Assembly (NCBI RefSeq): GCF_024400215.1
Contig: NZ_CP053748.1
Coordinates: forward strand, 4,898,001-4,962,000
From: Massilia sp. erpn
GTDB taxonomy: Bacteria; Pseudomonadota; Gammaproteobacteria; Burkholderiales; Burkholderiaceae_D
DNA length: 64,000 nucleotides
Reading direction: 5' to 3'
Below, in pieces: positions 49,950 through 59,706 of the stretch. The notes below the pieces were generated by a model. The model saw nothing but the letters and a program-made list of their open reading frames with translations, was not told the origin of the DNA and did not search any database. Both the position numbers and the translations under genes were made by a program. Position 1 is the stretch's first letter. Each line of letters starts with the position of its first letter.

Positions 49950-50717
49950 TTAGCGTTTGTTCTTGCCCGATTTCGGCAGGCGCAGCATCACCTGCTTTTG
50001 CTGCGGTGTCAGCGAGGGCAGCAGGTTGATGCCGATTTTACTTTCAAGTTCCGCCACCGTCATGGTCTGCGGGCGCGCATCAGCTTCGTTGGCGACAAAC
50101 CAGGCGCCACCGGCGCGCTGGCGCGGGCTGTAAATCACTTTATATAAATGGCTTGGAACCAGCACATTGCCAACCTTGCGCAGGTCGCCGCCGATGAAGG
50201 CCGGGCCGCTGATCACATACAAATCGCCTTCTTTCTTCGCCATCTTGCGCACGGCCTGCTCGATGCCGGCCCAGATGTGGCGGTTGTTGTCAGGGTCTTG
50301 CGGCACCATATTCGCCAGCGAGAAGCTTTCGTGCTGGCTGCGGCGGTCCGGCATATCGCCGTTGGGGGCCATGTGGCCACGGTCAAAGCCGCTGCGCGCG
50401 TAGTCGGAGAGTTCAGCGCGCTGGCCACGTGGCAGTTCGTCCTCGGGGTGGAAGCTGTTTTCGCGCGAGAGGTCTTGCGCCGCTTCGATGTTCTGGGCGG
50501 TCAGGTATTCGGCCGACCACAAGGGCGTGCGCGTCAGGCCGCTGTGCATGATGCCGAAGGAGCGGTAGCACAGTTCCTGCGTAGCTTTGCCCAGTTTGGG
50601 ATTGGTGATTTCGGGACTGCGTCCCTGAACGTAGTGTTGCGAGCAGGCTGCGACTGCGATGCCCGCGAAGAGCATGCCGCCAGCCAGCAAGGCCGCGGCG
50701 AGGGATTTCTGAACCAT
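49950..50717 (-). CDS. DNA/RNA non-specific endonuclease
   Basis: The 255-residue exported nuclease belongs to the NucA/endonuclease G beta-beta-alpha-metal family. The catalytic DRGHMAP motif is at 112-118 and the Mg-ligand Asn in SLANMVPQDP at ~136. The N-terminal hydrophobic segment ends AVAAC, so it may be either a Sec-exported protein or a lipoprotein (VAAC resembles a lipobox). It could serve nutrient scavenging or DNA degradation. A 83-residue gene follows in the same direction. Confidence 0.9.
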   Translation of the reverse strand: MVQKSLAAALLAGGMLFAGIAVAACSQHYVQGRSPEITNPKLGKATQELCYRSFGIMHSGLTRTPLWSAEYLTAQNIEAAQDLSRENSFHPEDELPRGQRAELSDYARSGFDRGHMAPNGDMPDRRSQHESFSLANMVPQDPDNNRHIWAGIEQAVRKMAKKEGDLYVISGPAFIGGDLRKVGNVLVPSHLYKVIYSPRQRAGGAWFVANEADARPQTMTVAELESKIGINLLPSLTPQQKQVMLRLPKSGKNKR

Positions 50718-50792
50718 ATTTCCTTATACTGTGAGGCAGAACGCCTGCATTCTAGCGATACTGAAGAAACCTTGCCAGCCATGGAGAACACG

Positions 50793-51074
50793 ATGGACGA
50801 CGATTACCGCATTCTTGCGCGCTTCATGATTCCAACCGATGCGCATGTGATGCGCGGCTGTCTGGCCGCCGCCGGCATCGCGGCGGTGGTAACGGACGAC
50901 CAGCATATGCAGGCCAACCTGCTGCTGGCGCCAGCCATCGGCGGCGCGCGCCTGCTGGTGCTGGAAAAGGATGCGCAGGCGGCCGAGGAGATCCTGCAGG
51001 CCTTCCAGCGCGGCGAATTCGCGCTGCCGGACGACGCGGACTTCGATCCCGAACATAATCCCGATGCGCGCTAG
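50793..51074 (+). CDS. DUF2007 domain protein
   Basis: The 93-residue protein matches DUF2007: YRILARFMIPTDAHVMRGCLAAAGI, a strand VVTDDQH, IGGARLLVLEKDAQAAEEIL and an acidic tail. DUF2007 proteins are called putative signal transducers, with no proven role. The ATG at 50793 has GGAGA seven bases upstream; the ATG at 50781 is an alternative. Its stop overlaps the convergent WYL regulator by 4 bases. Confidence 0.82.
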   Translation: MDDDYRILARFMIPTDAHVMRGCLAAAGIAAVVTDDQHMQANLLLAPAIGGARLLVLEKDAQAAEEILQAFQRGEFALPDDADFDPEHNPDAR

Positions 51075-52048
51075 TCTTCGCCTTGCAGCAGGCGCCGCGC
51101 ATGGCGCCGCACTTCATCGCCCAGTTCGGGCGGACTGACAACGCGAAAGGCGAATGGCAGGCTGGCTAGCTGGCGCGCCAGCCAGGCCAGTTCGTCGGTC
51201 TGGCTATGCAGCAGGACGCCCTCCTCCGCCTGTTCGAACAGGCCCATATATTCCATCAGCGTGGCGCGCGCGCTTTCCAGGTCGGTCTGCAGCAACACGG
51301 TAGCGGCGAATTTGCGCGGCAGCGTGGCAATCGAATGGCGCAAATGTTCCAGCGCATCGAAGCCGGCTGGTCGCCGGAACGCCGCCACCAGCGGGCGCAC
51401 CTCGCTGATGCGATCGAGCCGGAAAGTGCGCAGGCCATCGCGCAGATGGCAGAATCCCACCGTGTACCAGAAGCCCATGTAATAAGCCAAGCCATACGGA
51501 TCGAAATCGCGCTCGGTTTCCCGGGCCGGCCCGGCCACTCCTTCGGGCGTCAACACGGCGGGGGCCAGGTAGCGCAGATGCACGCGCTGGCTAACCTGGG
51601 CGGCGGCACTCAGCACGCCAAGAACAGCATTGGTCGGCGGCGCCGTGCCACAACGCAGGTCGAGGCGCACTGTGTCGTCAATGGCACGGACCCGCCATTT
51701 CAGGCTGTCCGGCATGATGCGTTCCAGCTTGGCCTGGGCGCTGGCGACGGCCGGCGCGGCTTCGGCCAGACCAAGGCTGCGCGCGGCCAACAGGCCAAGA
51801 GAGAGGGCCAGTGCCTCGTCGTCGGTAAACATCATGGGCGGCAGTTTAAAGCCGGGCATCAGGGCGTAGCCGCCGTGGCGGCCACGCTCGGCCGTGATCG
51901 GAATGCCCATATCCTCCAGCATCACGATATAGCGGCGCAGCGTGCGACCGTCCACTTGCAGGCGGCGCGCGAGTTCCGCACCGCTCATGCGTCCATGGGC
52001 CTGCAGCAGTTCCAGGACTGCCAAAACACGGGTGGTTGGATGGTACAT
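51071..52048 (-). CDS. YafY-type HTH/WYL-domain transcriptional regulator
   Basis: The 325-residue regulator has an N-terminal HTH (AELARRLQVDGRTLRRYIVMLEDMGIPI) and then the WYL-domain region (DFDPYGLAYYMGFWYTVGFCHLRDGLRTFRLDRISEV), in which the W-Y-L positions read F-W-Y-T-V-G. A C-terminal WCX-like extension follows. WYL regulators sense nucleic-acid or nucleotide ligands in studied cases. It is divergent from the kinase/acetyltransferase pair, which is a natural target. Confidence 0.9.
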   Translation of the reverse strand: MYHPTTRVLAVLELLQAHGRMSGAELARRLQVDGRTLRRYIVMLEDMGIPITAERGRHGGYALMPGFKLPPMMFTDDEALALSLGLLAARSLGLAEAAPAVASAQAKLERIMPDSLKWRVRAIDDTVRLDLRCGTAPPTNAVLGVLSAAAQVSQRVHLRYLAPAVLTPEGVAGPARETERDFDPYGLAYYMGFWYTVGFCHLRDGLRTFRLDRISEVRPLVAAFRRPAGFDALEHLRHSIATLPRKFAATVLLQTDLESARATLMEYMGLFEQAEEGVLLHSQTDELAWLARQLASLPFAFRVVSPPELGDEVRRHARRLLQGED

Positions 52049-52125
52049 GGAGCGACGGTATCAGCCTAAGCGGTCATTTTCCGTCCTCATTAAACCGCGC
52101 GGCGCTTCTCTGCTACCATGCGGCC

Positions 52126-52935
52126 ATGTTCGAACCTTATCTGACTCAATGGCAGCTAACGCCCGATGGCGGTTTGCTCAGCACCCATAGTAGCCGCCTG
52201 CTGCCGGTGCGCTGCGCAGATGGCCGCGCGGCCATGCTGAAGGTGGCGACGGCAACCGAGGAACGCTTTGGCGGCCTGCTGATGAACTGGTGGGATGGCG
52301 AGGGCGCGGCCCAGGTTTATGCCCACGATGGCGACGCCCTGCTGCTGGAACGCGCCCAGGGCGAACAGGATCTGCTGGAGATGGCGCTGGCTGGCCGCGA
52401 CGACGAGGCGACCCGCATCATCTGCGCCGCTGTCGCGCGTCTGCATGCGCCGCGCGCGGCGCCGCTGCCGGAACTGGTTCCGCTGTCGAACTGGTTTGGC
52501 TCGCTGGAAGCCGCGGCGGGCCAGTATGGCGGAGTCTATACGCAGTGCCTGGCCACGGCGCGCGAACTGCTGGCGACCCAGCGCGAGATCGTGGCTTTGC
52601 ATGGCGATGTCCACCACCGCAATGTGCTCGACTTCGAAGAGCGCGGCTGGCTGGCCATCGATCCTAAACGCCTGCTCGGCGAACGCGCTTTCGACTATGT
52701 GCATGTGCTGTGCAATCCCGACCTGCCGACCACGCCCGATTCCGCGCGCTTTTACCGCCAGCTCGATATCGTGGTGCAGGCATCCGGCTTGCCCCGGCGC
52801 CGCCTGCTGCAATGGACGATCGCCTTCAGCGGCCTGTCCGCCGCCTGGTTCCTGGAGGACGGCCAGGAGCCGCACAGCGATCTGGGCGTGGTTCACCACG
52901 CATTCGCGGCACTGAATGGGGATGGCCGTCCATGA
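52126..52935 (+). CDS. APH(6)-like aminoglycoside/hydroxyurea phosphotransferase family kinase
   Basis: The 269-residue kinase resembles the APH(6)/StrB family. Its signatures are ALLLERAQGEQDL, VALHGDVHHRNVLDF with the catalytic Asp, and GWLAIDPKRLLGERAFDYVHVLCNP. APH(6) enzymes phosphorylate streptomycin; many chromosomal relatives act on unknown substrates. The start at 52126 (MFEPYLTQW) matches the family. It overlaps the next acetyltransferase by 4 bases, so the two are coupled. Confidence 0.85.
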   Translation: MFEPYLTQWQLTPDGGLLSTHSSRLLPVRCADGRAAMLKVATATEERFGGLLMNWWDGEGAAQVYAHDGDALLLERAQGEQDLLEMALAGRDDEATRIICAAVARLHAPRAAPLPELVPLSNWFGSLEAAAGQYGGVYTQCLATARELLATQREIVALHGDVHHRNVLDFEERGWLAIDPKRLLGERAFDYVHVLCNPDLPTTPDSARFYRQLDIVVQASGLPRRRLLQWTIAFSGLSAAWFLEDGQEPHSDLGVVHHAFAALNGDGRP

Positions 52936-53471
52936 GCATCCATATCCAAGCGGCCAGCACCGCCAATGCCGCCCACGCCAATATGCTGGACCTGGCTTTT
53001 GAGATTGATTCGCGCCTGCTGCTCTCGGCCACGCCGGCCGGCATCAGCTACGAAGTCATCCCCGTCCAGCCCTACATCAAGACGTATCCGGCCGACGGTG
53101 AGCGCATTCCGGCCGAATATCTGGATAGCGCCGATAGCGCGGCCTTCCTGGCCTACGCCGACGGCAGTCCGGCGGGCATGATCCTGCTGTCCACCGGCTG
53201 GAACGGGCTGGCTGTGATCGACGATATCGCCATTTCCAGCACCTTGCGCCGGCGTGGCATCGGCGCGGCGCTGATCGCCCAGGCCAAGGAATGGGCGCGC
53301 CAGCGCGGCCTGCCCGGCATCATGCTGGAGACCCAGGACAATAATGTGGCGGCCTGCCGCCTCTACCAGCGCTGCGGCTTCGTGCTGAAAGGCTTCGACC
53401 GCGGCCTGTATGCGGCGCAGGATGGCGTGTCGGCGGAAACCGCCCTGTTTTGGTACTACCTCGAATCCTGA
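52932..53471 (+). CDS. GNAT acetyltransferase, streptothricin acetyltransferase (Sat)-like
   Basis: The 179-residue GNAT has the Sat-type layout: a long N-terminal part with YIKTYPADGERIPAEYL, then VIDDIAISSTLRRRGIGAALI (acetyl-CoA loop), LPGIMLETQDNNVAACRLYQRCGF and the ending GFDRGLYA...ALFWYYL. Sat enzymes acetylate the beta-lysine of streptothricin. Substrate here is unproven. It starts inside the stop of the APH(6)-like gene. Confidence 0.78.
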   Translation: MSIHIQAASTANAAHANMLDLAFEIDSRLLLSATPAGISYEVIPVQPYIKTYPADGERIPAEYLDSADSAAFLAYADGSPAGMILLSTGWNGLAVIDDIAISSTLRRRGIGAALIAQAKEWARQRGLPGIMLETQDNNVAACRLYQRCGFVLKGFDRGLYAAQDGVSAETALFWYYLES

Positions 53472-53543
53472 ACCGAATCAGGGCGGAATCCGTCCGCAAT
53501 TCGGCTTACGCTGCAGCGATACCAATTATTGTAGGAGACGGAT

Positions 53544-54185
53544 ATGAACCAGGCGGCCAATCTGTGGCTCTATTTCGCAGTCGTTTTCGGCATCATCGTC
53601 CTGCCGGGGCTGGACATGGCCTTCGTCATGGCAAATTCGATGCTGGGCGGGCGGCGTGCGGGCATGGCGGCGGTGGCAGGCATCATCGCGGGCGGTTTTT
53701 GCCATCTGCTGATGGGCGCCTTGGGGGCGGCCGTTGTGCTCCAGCTCTGGCCCGGGCTGTTCCAGTACATGCTGCTGGGCGGCGCCATCTACATCGCCTG
53801 GATGGGCTATACCTTCCTGCGCAGCAGCGCCGTGTTCACGCCAGGCGCGGCGCGCGAGGTGCTGGCGCCCACCGTTATCTTCCGGCGCGCCATGCTGACC
53901 AGCCTGCTCAATCCCAAGGCTTATATCTTTATGCTGGCGATCTTCCCGCAATTCCTGAAGCCGGGACAAGGGCCGCTCTGGCTGCAATCGGGCGTGCTGG
54001 GTGCGATCACGGCGGCGACCCAGGCGGCCGTGTATGGCGCACTGGCGCTGGCGGCCAGCCAGGCCACGCTCTGGTTTGCGCGCAACCCGGCCGCCGCTGC
54101 GTGGACGGCGCGCGCCATCGGCATGCTTCTGTTGCTGACGGCAGCGCTCAGTGCCGCCCAGGCATGGAAGGCCGGCCTGGCTTAA
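53544..54185 (+). CDS. LysE/RhtB-family amino acid exporter
   Basis: The 213-residue inner-membrane protein has about six TM helices and the family features IIVLPGLDMAFVMANSMLGGRRAGM, GGAIYIAWMGYTFLR and SLLNPKAYIFMLAIFPQF. It likely exports an amino acid or homoserine-type metabolite. GGAGA precedes the ATG. Its location after the drug-modifying pair is notable, but a 72-base gap suggests its own promoter. Confidence 0.9.
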   Translation: MNQAANLWLYFAVVFGIIVLPGLDMAFVMANSMLGGRRAGMAAVAGIIAGGFCHLLMGALGAAVVLQLWPGLFQYMLLGGAIYIAWMGYTFLRSSAVFTPGAAREVLAPTVIFRRAMLTSLLNPKAYIFMLAIFPQFLKPGQGPLWLQSGVLGAITAATQAAVYGALALAASQATLWFARNPAAAAWTARAIGMLLLLTAALSAAQAWKAGLA

Positions 54186-54201
54186 GGCGGCAGCGCCACC
54201 G

Positions 54202-54399
54202 TCAATGCGCTCTTTGCGGCGCGCGGCCGGCTCGCTTGCTGCGTTGCTGGCCCTTGGTTTCCCCGCTCTCACGGCGCTGCTTGTTGACGATGCGGGCCGC
54301 GACTTCCTCCTCGCGGCCCTTGTAGCGTCCTTCCTGCTCGAATTTGCGCTCCAGCTCAGTGTATTCGCGCTCCCGTTTCGGGCTGATTCCCTTCGGCAT
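54202..54399 (-). CDS. Small basic, highly charged protein
   Basis: The 65-residue protein starts MPKGISPKREREYTELERKF and contains REEEVAARIVNKQRRESGETKG, the R-x-E-E-x-A-x-R-x-VNK pattern of small proteins often labelled plasmid stabilisation or KGG-like; the true role is unknown. An AGGAGGGG site fixes the start at 54399. The last residues are strongly basic. Confidence 0.7.
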   Translation of the reverse strand: MPKGISPKREREYTELERKFEQEGRYKGREEEVAARIVNKQRRESGETKGQQRSKRAGRAPQRAH

Positions 54400-54646
54400 G
54401 GCCCCCTCCTCTGCTGATGGCGGCAATGCCTGCATCTTACGGAAGTGATGCAGGAACCAGCGCACCGCTGCCGGCGGTCGTATCGCCGGGACAGATGAAT
54501 GTGTCTCTAAACATACGATTTATCACCTTTTCGGCATCATGTTATTCCAACAAGAAATATTTATAGCTTTGCAACCAAGCCGCTGCTACACTCGGAACGC
54601 TTTCCGCACCGGTCAAGCCACTGGGACACAACACTCACGAGCCAAA

Positions 54647-56434
54647 ATGAATATCGCAAATATCAAGATTGGTCATCGCCTCACCATTGCCTTCCTGCTT
54701 ACTATTTTTGCCCTGGCGCTGGTGGTTGGCGTGGGCGCCACCGCACTGAAAATCGTCAGCGGCGAGATCGAACAGACCATCGGCCAGCGTTATCAGAACA
54801 TCAGTGTACTGAACCAGCTCAAGACCGCCCTCAACCTGGAAGCGCGCAGCAGCGCCAACGCCTTGCTGGCCGAGCAGCCGGCCGACCTGGAACGCGAACT
54901 GGCGCAGATCGCCACCACCAAACGCGACGCCGGCGAGGCGCTGAGCCAAGCCGCCGCCCTGCTGCAAACCGAACAGGCGAAGACCCTGTACGCAGCCATC
55001 GGCGCCGAACGCACAAAATACGAGGCGGCCCGCGAAAGTCTGCTGGCCCAGTTGCGCGGCGCGCAGCGCGAAGCGGCGCTGGCGCTGATGACGGAGCAGG
55101 TGCGTCCGGCCCAGCGCAGCTACTTCGCCGCCGTCGACGCCTTGATTGACTTCCAGGCCAGCCAGATGCAGACCTCGGGCCGCAGCGCCGAAGCCCTGGC
55201 CAACCAGTCCGCGCTGGCCATGGTGGCGCTGGGCGTGGTGGGCGGCATCCTGAGCCTGCTGACGGCCTGGTATATCACGCGCGGCATCGTGCGCCCCATC
55301 GGCCATGCCGTGAAGGTGGCGCGCACCGTGGCGGCCGGCGACCTGACCTCCACCATCGAAGTGCGCTCGCGGGACGAGGTGGGCCAGCTCACCGCGGCCC
55401 TGCGCGATATGAATGCCTCGCTGCTGAAGATTGTCGGCGAGGTGCGCCAGGGTTCCGACAGCATCGGCATGGCTTCGGCCGAAATCGCGGCCGGCAACCA
55501 GGATCTGTCCAACCGCACCGAACAGCAGGCCGCCTCACTGGAGGAAGCCTCGTCCTCGATGGCGGAACTGACCTCGACCGTCAAGCGCAATGCGGAAAGC
55601 GCGCACCAGGCCAACGAATTGGCGGCGGCGGCGTCCGAGGTGGCGGGCAAAGGCGGTGCAGTGGTGGCCCAGGTGGTCGAGCGCATGGCCTCGATCAACG
55701 CCTCATCGCACAAGATCGTGGACATCATCAACGTCATCGACAGCATCGCCTTCCAGACCAATATCCTGGCTCTGAACGCGGCGGTGGAAGCGGCGCGCGC
55801 TGGCGAGCAGGGACGCGGCTTTGCCGTGGTGGCGGGTGAGGTGCGCAACCTGGCCCAGCGTTCGGCCGCCGCTGCGCACGAAATCAAAAACCTGATCGAC
55901 GATTCGGTCGGCCAGATCGCCAGCGGCGCCAAGCTGGTCGACCAGGCCGGTGGCACCATGCACGACATCATGGCCAGCGTGCAGCGCGTGACCGGCATCA
56001 TGGCCGAGATTTCGGAAGCCAGCCGCGAACAGCTCTCCGGCATCGAACAGATCAACCACGCGGTAGCCGGCATGGACCAGGGCACGCAGCAGAACGCGGC
56101 GCTGGTGGAGCAGGCTTCGGCCGCCGCCATCACCATGCGCCAGCAGGCCGAGCACCTGGCGGCGGCGGTGGGTGTCTTCCGCCTGGCCGCCGACAATCTG
56201 GGCGGCGCGCGCGGCAGCATGCTGCGCCAGCAAACCGGCAGTGGCGCGGCCGTTCCGGCTATCGGCACCAGCGCCGGTGGCATCAGCGGCGGCGGCGTCA
56301 TCGATGCCAGCCGGGCCGCCACGCGCGGCGCCAGCGTCGCCCGCCTGCCGCGCCCCCAATACGGCGCGAAAAAGCGTGCCGTGCAAGCCGCCGAGTCGGC
56401 CCCAGCTTTTGAGGAAGAGTCACGCTCGGCTTGA
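54647..56434 (+). CDS. Methyl-accepting chemotaxis protein
   Basis: The 595-residue chemoreceptor has TM1 at ~13-33 and TM2 at ~190-212 around a helical four-helix-bundle-type ligand domain. HAMP follows ([13 protein letters not shown]) and then the signalling domain with [18 protein letters not shown] and [21 protein letters not shown] ~90-residue Gly/Ala-rich C-terminal tail ends in acidic residues, without an NWETF pentapeptide. The start at 54647 ([12 protein letters not shown]) resembles the receptor at 3779; longer upstream readings lack support. No che genes are adjacent. Confidence 0.93.
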   Translation: MNIANIKIGHRLTIAFLLTIFALALVVGVGATALKIVSGEIEQTIGQRYQNISVLNQLKTALNLEARSSANALLAEQPADLERELAQIATTKRDAGEALSQAAALLQTEQAKTLYAAIGAERTKYEAARESLLAQLRGAQREAALALMTEQVRPAQRSYFAAVDALIDFQASQMQTSGRSAEALANQSALAMVALGVVGGILSLLTAWYITRGIVRPIGHAVKVARTVAAGDLTSTIEVRSRDEVGQLTAALRDMNASLLKIVGEVRQGSDSIGMASAEIAAGNQDLSNRTEQQAASLEEASSSMAELTSTVKRNAESAHQANELAAAASEVAGKGGAVVAQVVERMASINASSHKIVDIINVIDSIAFQTNILALNAAVEAARAGEQGRGFAVVAGEVRNLAQRSAAAAHEIKNLIDDSVGQIASGAKLVDQAGGTMHDIMASVQRVTGIMAEISEASREQLSGIEQINHAVAGMDQGTQQNAALVEQASAAAITMRQQAEHLAAAVGVFRLAADNLGGARGSMLRQQTGSGAAVPAIGTSAGGISGGGVIDASRAATRGASVARLPRPQYGAKKRAVQAAESAPAFEEESRSA

Positions 56435-56502
56435 CGCCATGGAGCGCACTTCCCCTTCATAAACGCAGTAAACTGCGCGGCAATAGAATATGAAGGGAAA
56501 TC

Positions 56503-57177
56503 ATGAAGCTGCGTTCCGTTTGCCTCGCCCTGCCGCTGGCTCTGCTGCTCGCCGCCGCCCATGCGGACGAGGTAGCAAAGCCGTCCTGGCAACAACGGCG
56601 TGCCGAGTTTGCCACCATCCTGGAGGGCGTCCACAAGGGCGATGCGGTGGCGCGCAAGCGCCTGGATGAAGTGCTGGGCGGCCTTGAAGCCCGCCAGATG
56701 CAGCGCACGCCCATGGAGAATATGGAAATCATGGGCGTCTACTATCTGCCCCGCGAGGGCGTGGAAAAGGCGCTGCCCCGCATTGTGGCCCATGCCACCT
56801 TGGGCTGGTACGACACGCTGCGCTTCTCGTCTGCGCCGGGGCGCAGTGAAATTTTCTACGTCCTATTCCAACTGCCCTTCCTGATCGCCAGCCCCGACGC
56901 CAGCGCCAAGGCTATCGATTTCTTTAATGCACATCCCCGAAAAACGGAGGAACTGGTAAGGCAGGGCATTGCCATGGCGCGCCAATTCCGGGGGCAGGCG
57001 GCCTATGACCGGCATTGGCCTGGCACTTTTGGGGCCAACGAGCTGGTTTGCGCCCAGGGTGGGCCATGCGAGGCTGCCAAATCGTTGCCGGAAAGCCAGT
57101 GGGAAGACGCCTGGCAACAGGCTGAACGGGTGGTGCGCGAGTGCTACCGGGGCAATGAGAGTCAGGCATCGGACTAA
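56503..57177 (+). CDS. Exported protein of unknown function
   Basis: The 224-residue protein has a clear Sec signal peptide (LPLALLLAAAHA-DE). The mature part is mostly helical, with a YYLPREGVEKALPRIVAHA stretch, and several Cys near the C-terminus (CAQGGPCEAA, CYRGN) that could form disulfides in the periplasm. No known domain recognised. GAAGGGAA precedes the ATG. It lies between the chemoreceptor and the diguanylate cyclase. Confidence 0.65.
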   Translation: MKLRSVCLALPLALLLAAAHADEVAKPSWQQRRAEFATILEGVHKGDAVARKRLDEVLGGLEARQMQRTPMENMEIMGVYYLPREGVEKALPRIVAHATLGWYDTLRFSSAPGRSEIFYVLFQLPFLIASPDASAKAIDFFNAHPRKTEELVRQGIAMARQFRGQAAYDRHWPGTFGANELVCAQGGPCEAAKSLPESQWEDAWQQAERVVRECYRGNESQASD

Positions 57178-57294
57178 TCCGTCGGCCTGAATAGCGGTCC
57201 CGCGCCATGACATAGATGCTTGATAGCAATTTCGTGCAGCGGATCAACAGGTGTGTAATACTGCGTGTGTACCCCGCCGCTGGATACCCCGCCC

Positions 57295-59706
57295 ATGGCT
57301 ATGACCGGCTTTCTGCCCCGCAGTCTGAAATTTCGCCTGACCAGCTTTGTCGTCGTGCTTGTGCTGGCGGCCACTTCTATCGTGACCACGCTGGCGCTCA
57401 CCGTCGCCGAGCGCGATATGAAAAGCGTGATCGGCAACCAGCAAATCAATCTGCTCTCGGGCGCCGCCGCCTTCATTGACGAACAGCTGAAGAACCGCCT
57501 CAACCTGTTGGCGGCCCTGGCCGAATCGCTGCCCGAAGCGGCGCGCCGCGATCCGGAGGCGCTGCGCCAGGCCTTGCTGACCCATGCCACCGTGTCGGCC
57601 GAATTCACCAATGTGGTGGCCTTCGGGCGCGACGGCGAGCTGGTGGCCAGCCTACGCGACTCGGGCCTGAGCCGTTCGCTGAACGTGTCCAGCCGCCCCT
57701 ATTTCCTGCAGACCCTGTCCACCAAGCGCGCCGTGATCGCGCCGCCGCTGCGCAGCCGCCTCTCGAACCTGCCGGTGGTGCTGATCACCCAGCCGCTGCT
57801 GGATAAAAAGGGCGAGGTGCAGTTCGTGCTGGCCGGCAGCATCGACCTGCTGCACTCCGACTTCTTTCAGCAGTTCGACCTGCTGCGGCCCGGGAAGACC
57901 GGTTATCTCTATGTGATGACCAGCGATGGCGTGATCGTCAACCATCCCGATAAATCGCGCCTGCTGGGCCATGTCGCCTCACGCGCCGGCACCGACCAGG
58001 CCACGGAAAAGGCGCTGGCCGGCTTCGAGGGCTGGACCGAGGCCGAGAGCCTGGAGGGCGACGGTCCCGGCATCTACACCTTCAAGCGCCTGAGCAGCAC
58101 CAACTGGATCGCGGCGGCGCGCTATCCGACCAGCGAGGCCTTCGCGCCGATGAAGGCCATGCGCCAGCAGGCCATCCTGCTGGCCTCCGTGTTTGCGGCG
58201 GCAGCCGGCCTGCTGGCCTGGCTCATGGTGCTGCGCTTTCTGCGTCCGCTGGAGACTCTGCGCTCCCACCTGGGCGATATCCGCACCGGCCATGCCGATC
58301 TGGAAGCGCTGCATGTGGGCGGCAAGGATGAAATCGGCGAACTTGGCGCTGCTCTGGTGGAGGATGTGCGCGAACGCGATGCCGCGCTGCGCCAGCTGGA
58401 GGCCAGCGAAAAACGGGCGCGCGTCATCGCCGACAATATTCCCGCGCTGATCTCATATATCGACAAGGACTTGCGCTACCGCTTCACCAACGAACATTAC
58501 CAGTTCCTGCTGGGCGTCGATCCCAAATCCCTGCTGGGGCGCACCGTCAACGATGTCTTCGGCGGCGAGGTCGATGCGCGCTGGCGCGACTGCATGGAGG
58601 CGGCATTGGCCGGCAAGCGCGTACACGTCGAACGCGAAGGCGAGGAGCTGGGCCGCTATATGCACCTGATGGTCGACATGGTGCCCGACTTCGCGCCCGA
58701 CGGCAGCGTGCCGGGCTTCTATGTGATGGCCAACGACATCACCGAGCGCAAGATCGCCGAGCTGACCCAGGCCGCCAGCCAGAAGCGTTTGCAGCTGATT
58801 ACCGACCATCTGCCGGCGCTGGTCTCGGCCATCGGCCCCGACCACCATTTCCAGTTTGGCAACGCGGCCTTCCAGCGCTGGCTGGGCGTCGACCCCAACA
58901 CCCTGCCCGGCCGCCCCGTGGTGGACGCCATCGGTGAGGCGCATTACGCCATCGCCAAGCCTTGCCTGGACCGCGCCTTCCAGGGCGAAGTCACCAGCTA
59001 CGAGGCCAAGGCCAATGTCGGCGACGAGTCGCGCATCCTGGCCTCGACCCTGATTCCCGATCTGCGCCAGGACGGCAGCGTGGCCGCCGTGTACGTGCTG
59101 ACCAGCGATATGACCCATGTAAAGGCGGTCGAGGAGCAGTTGATCGAACTGGCGCGGCGCGACACCCTGACCGGCATCGCCAACCGCCGCATGTTCGAGG
59201 AAACCCTGCAGCAGGCGCTGGACCGCGCGCGCCGCCGCGACAGCCCGCTGGCCCTGGCCTACCTCGACATCGACCACTTCAAGAGCATCAACGACACCCT
59301 GGGCCACGGCGCGGGCGACGATGTGCTCAAGGAATTCGCCGCGCGCCTGACAGCCAGCGTGCGTTCCACCGATACCGTGGCCCGCCTGGCGGGCGACGAA
59401 TTCGCCATCGTCTTCGAAAACGTGCTGCCGCCGGACGAGGCGACCACCCTGGCCGAGCGCATCGTGGGCGCCATTCGCCCCGCCTTCAATCTGCAAACCG
59501 GCATGCTGCCGGTCACCTGCAGCGTGGGCATCGCCGTGCATGCCGGTCCCGGCGAGAATCCGGCGGGCCTGCTGGCGCGCGCCGACGCCGCCCTGTACGA
59601 TGCCAAGCGCAATGGCCGCAACGGCTATGTGGTGGACGAACGGCCGCCCGGCCCGCGCCCCGTGCCTAATCCTGCTGCGAACCGTGCTGCTTCAGCCAAT
59701 CGATGA
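57295..59706 (+). CDS. dCache-HAMP-PAS-PAS-GGDEF diguanylate cyclase
   Basis: The 803-residue membrane protein has TM1 (~12-34), a periplasmic dCache-type sensor (~40-290, with RPYFLQTLSTKRAVIAPPL and GYLYVMTSDGVIVNHPDK), TM2 (~295-315), a HAMP-like linker, two PAS domains (~385-500 and ~510-630) and a GGDEF domain. The active motif reads AGDEF (699-703), an accepted active variant, with DIDHFKSINDTLGH for metal and an RSTD inhibitory site upstream. The start at 57295 is uncertain because no ribosome site is seen. Its 3' end overlaps the convergent LysR gene by 41 bases. Confidence 0.9.
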   Translation: MAMTGFLPRSLKFRLTSFVVVLVLAATSIVTTLALTVAERDMKSVIGNQQINLLSGAAAFIDEQLKNRLNLLAALAESLPEAARRDPEALRQALLTHATVSAEFTNVVAFGRDGELVASLRDSGLSRSLNVSSRPYFLQTLSTKRAVIAPPLRSRLSNLPVVLITQPLLDKKGEVQFVLAGSIDLLHSDFFQQFDLLRPGKTGYLYVMTSDGVIVNHPDKSRLLGHVASRAGTDQATEKALAGFEGWTEAESLEGDGPGIYTFKRLSSTNWIAAARYPTSEAFAPMKAMRQQAILLASVFAAAAGLLAWLMVLRFLRPLETLRSHLGDIRTGHADLEALHVGGKDEIGELGAALVEDVRERDAALRQLEASEKRARVIADNIPALISYIDKDLRYRFTNEHYQFLLGVDPKSLLGRTVNDVFGGEVDARWRDCMEAALAGKRVHVEREGEELGRYMHLMVDMVPDFAPDGSVPGFYVMANDITERKIAELTQAASQKRLQLITDHLPALVSAIGPDHHFQFGNAAFQRWLGVDPNTLPGRPVVDAIGEAHYAIAKPCLDRAFQGEVTSYEAKANVGDESRILASTLIPDLRQDGSVAAVYVLTSDMTHVKAVEEQLIELARRDTLTGIANRRMFEETLQQALDRARRRDSPLALAYLDIDHFKSINDTLGHGAGDDVLKEFAARLTASVRSTDTVARLAGDEFAIVFENVLPPDEATTLAERIVGAIRPAFNLQTGMLPVTCSVGIAVHAGPGENPAGLLARADAALYDAKRNGRNGYVVDERPPGPRPVPNPAANRAASANR

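Noticed and set aside
49213..50717. Nuclease toxin-immunity system of polymorphic toxins
   Set aside because: The nuclease has an ordinary export signal and lacks a toxin-delivery domain; the hypothetical genes cannot be tied to it.
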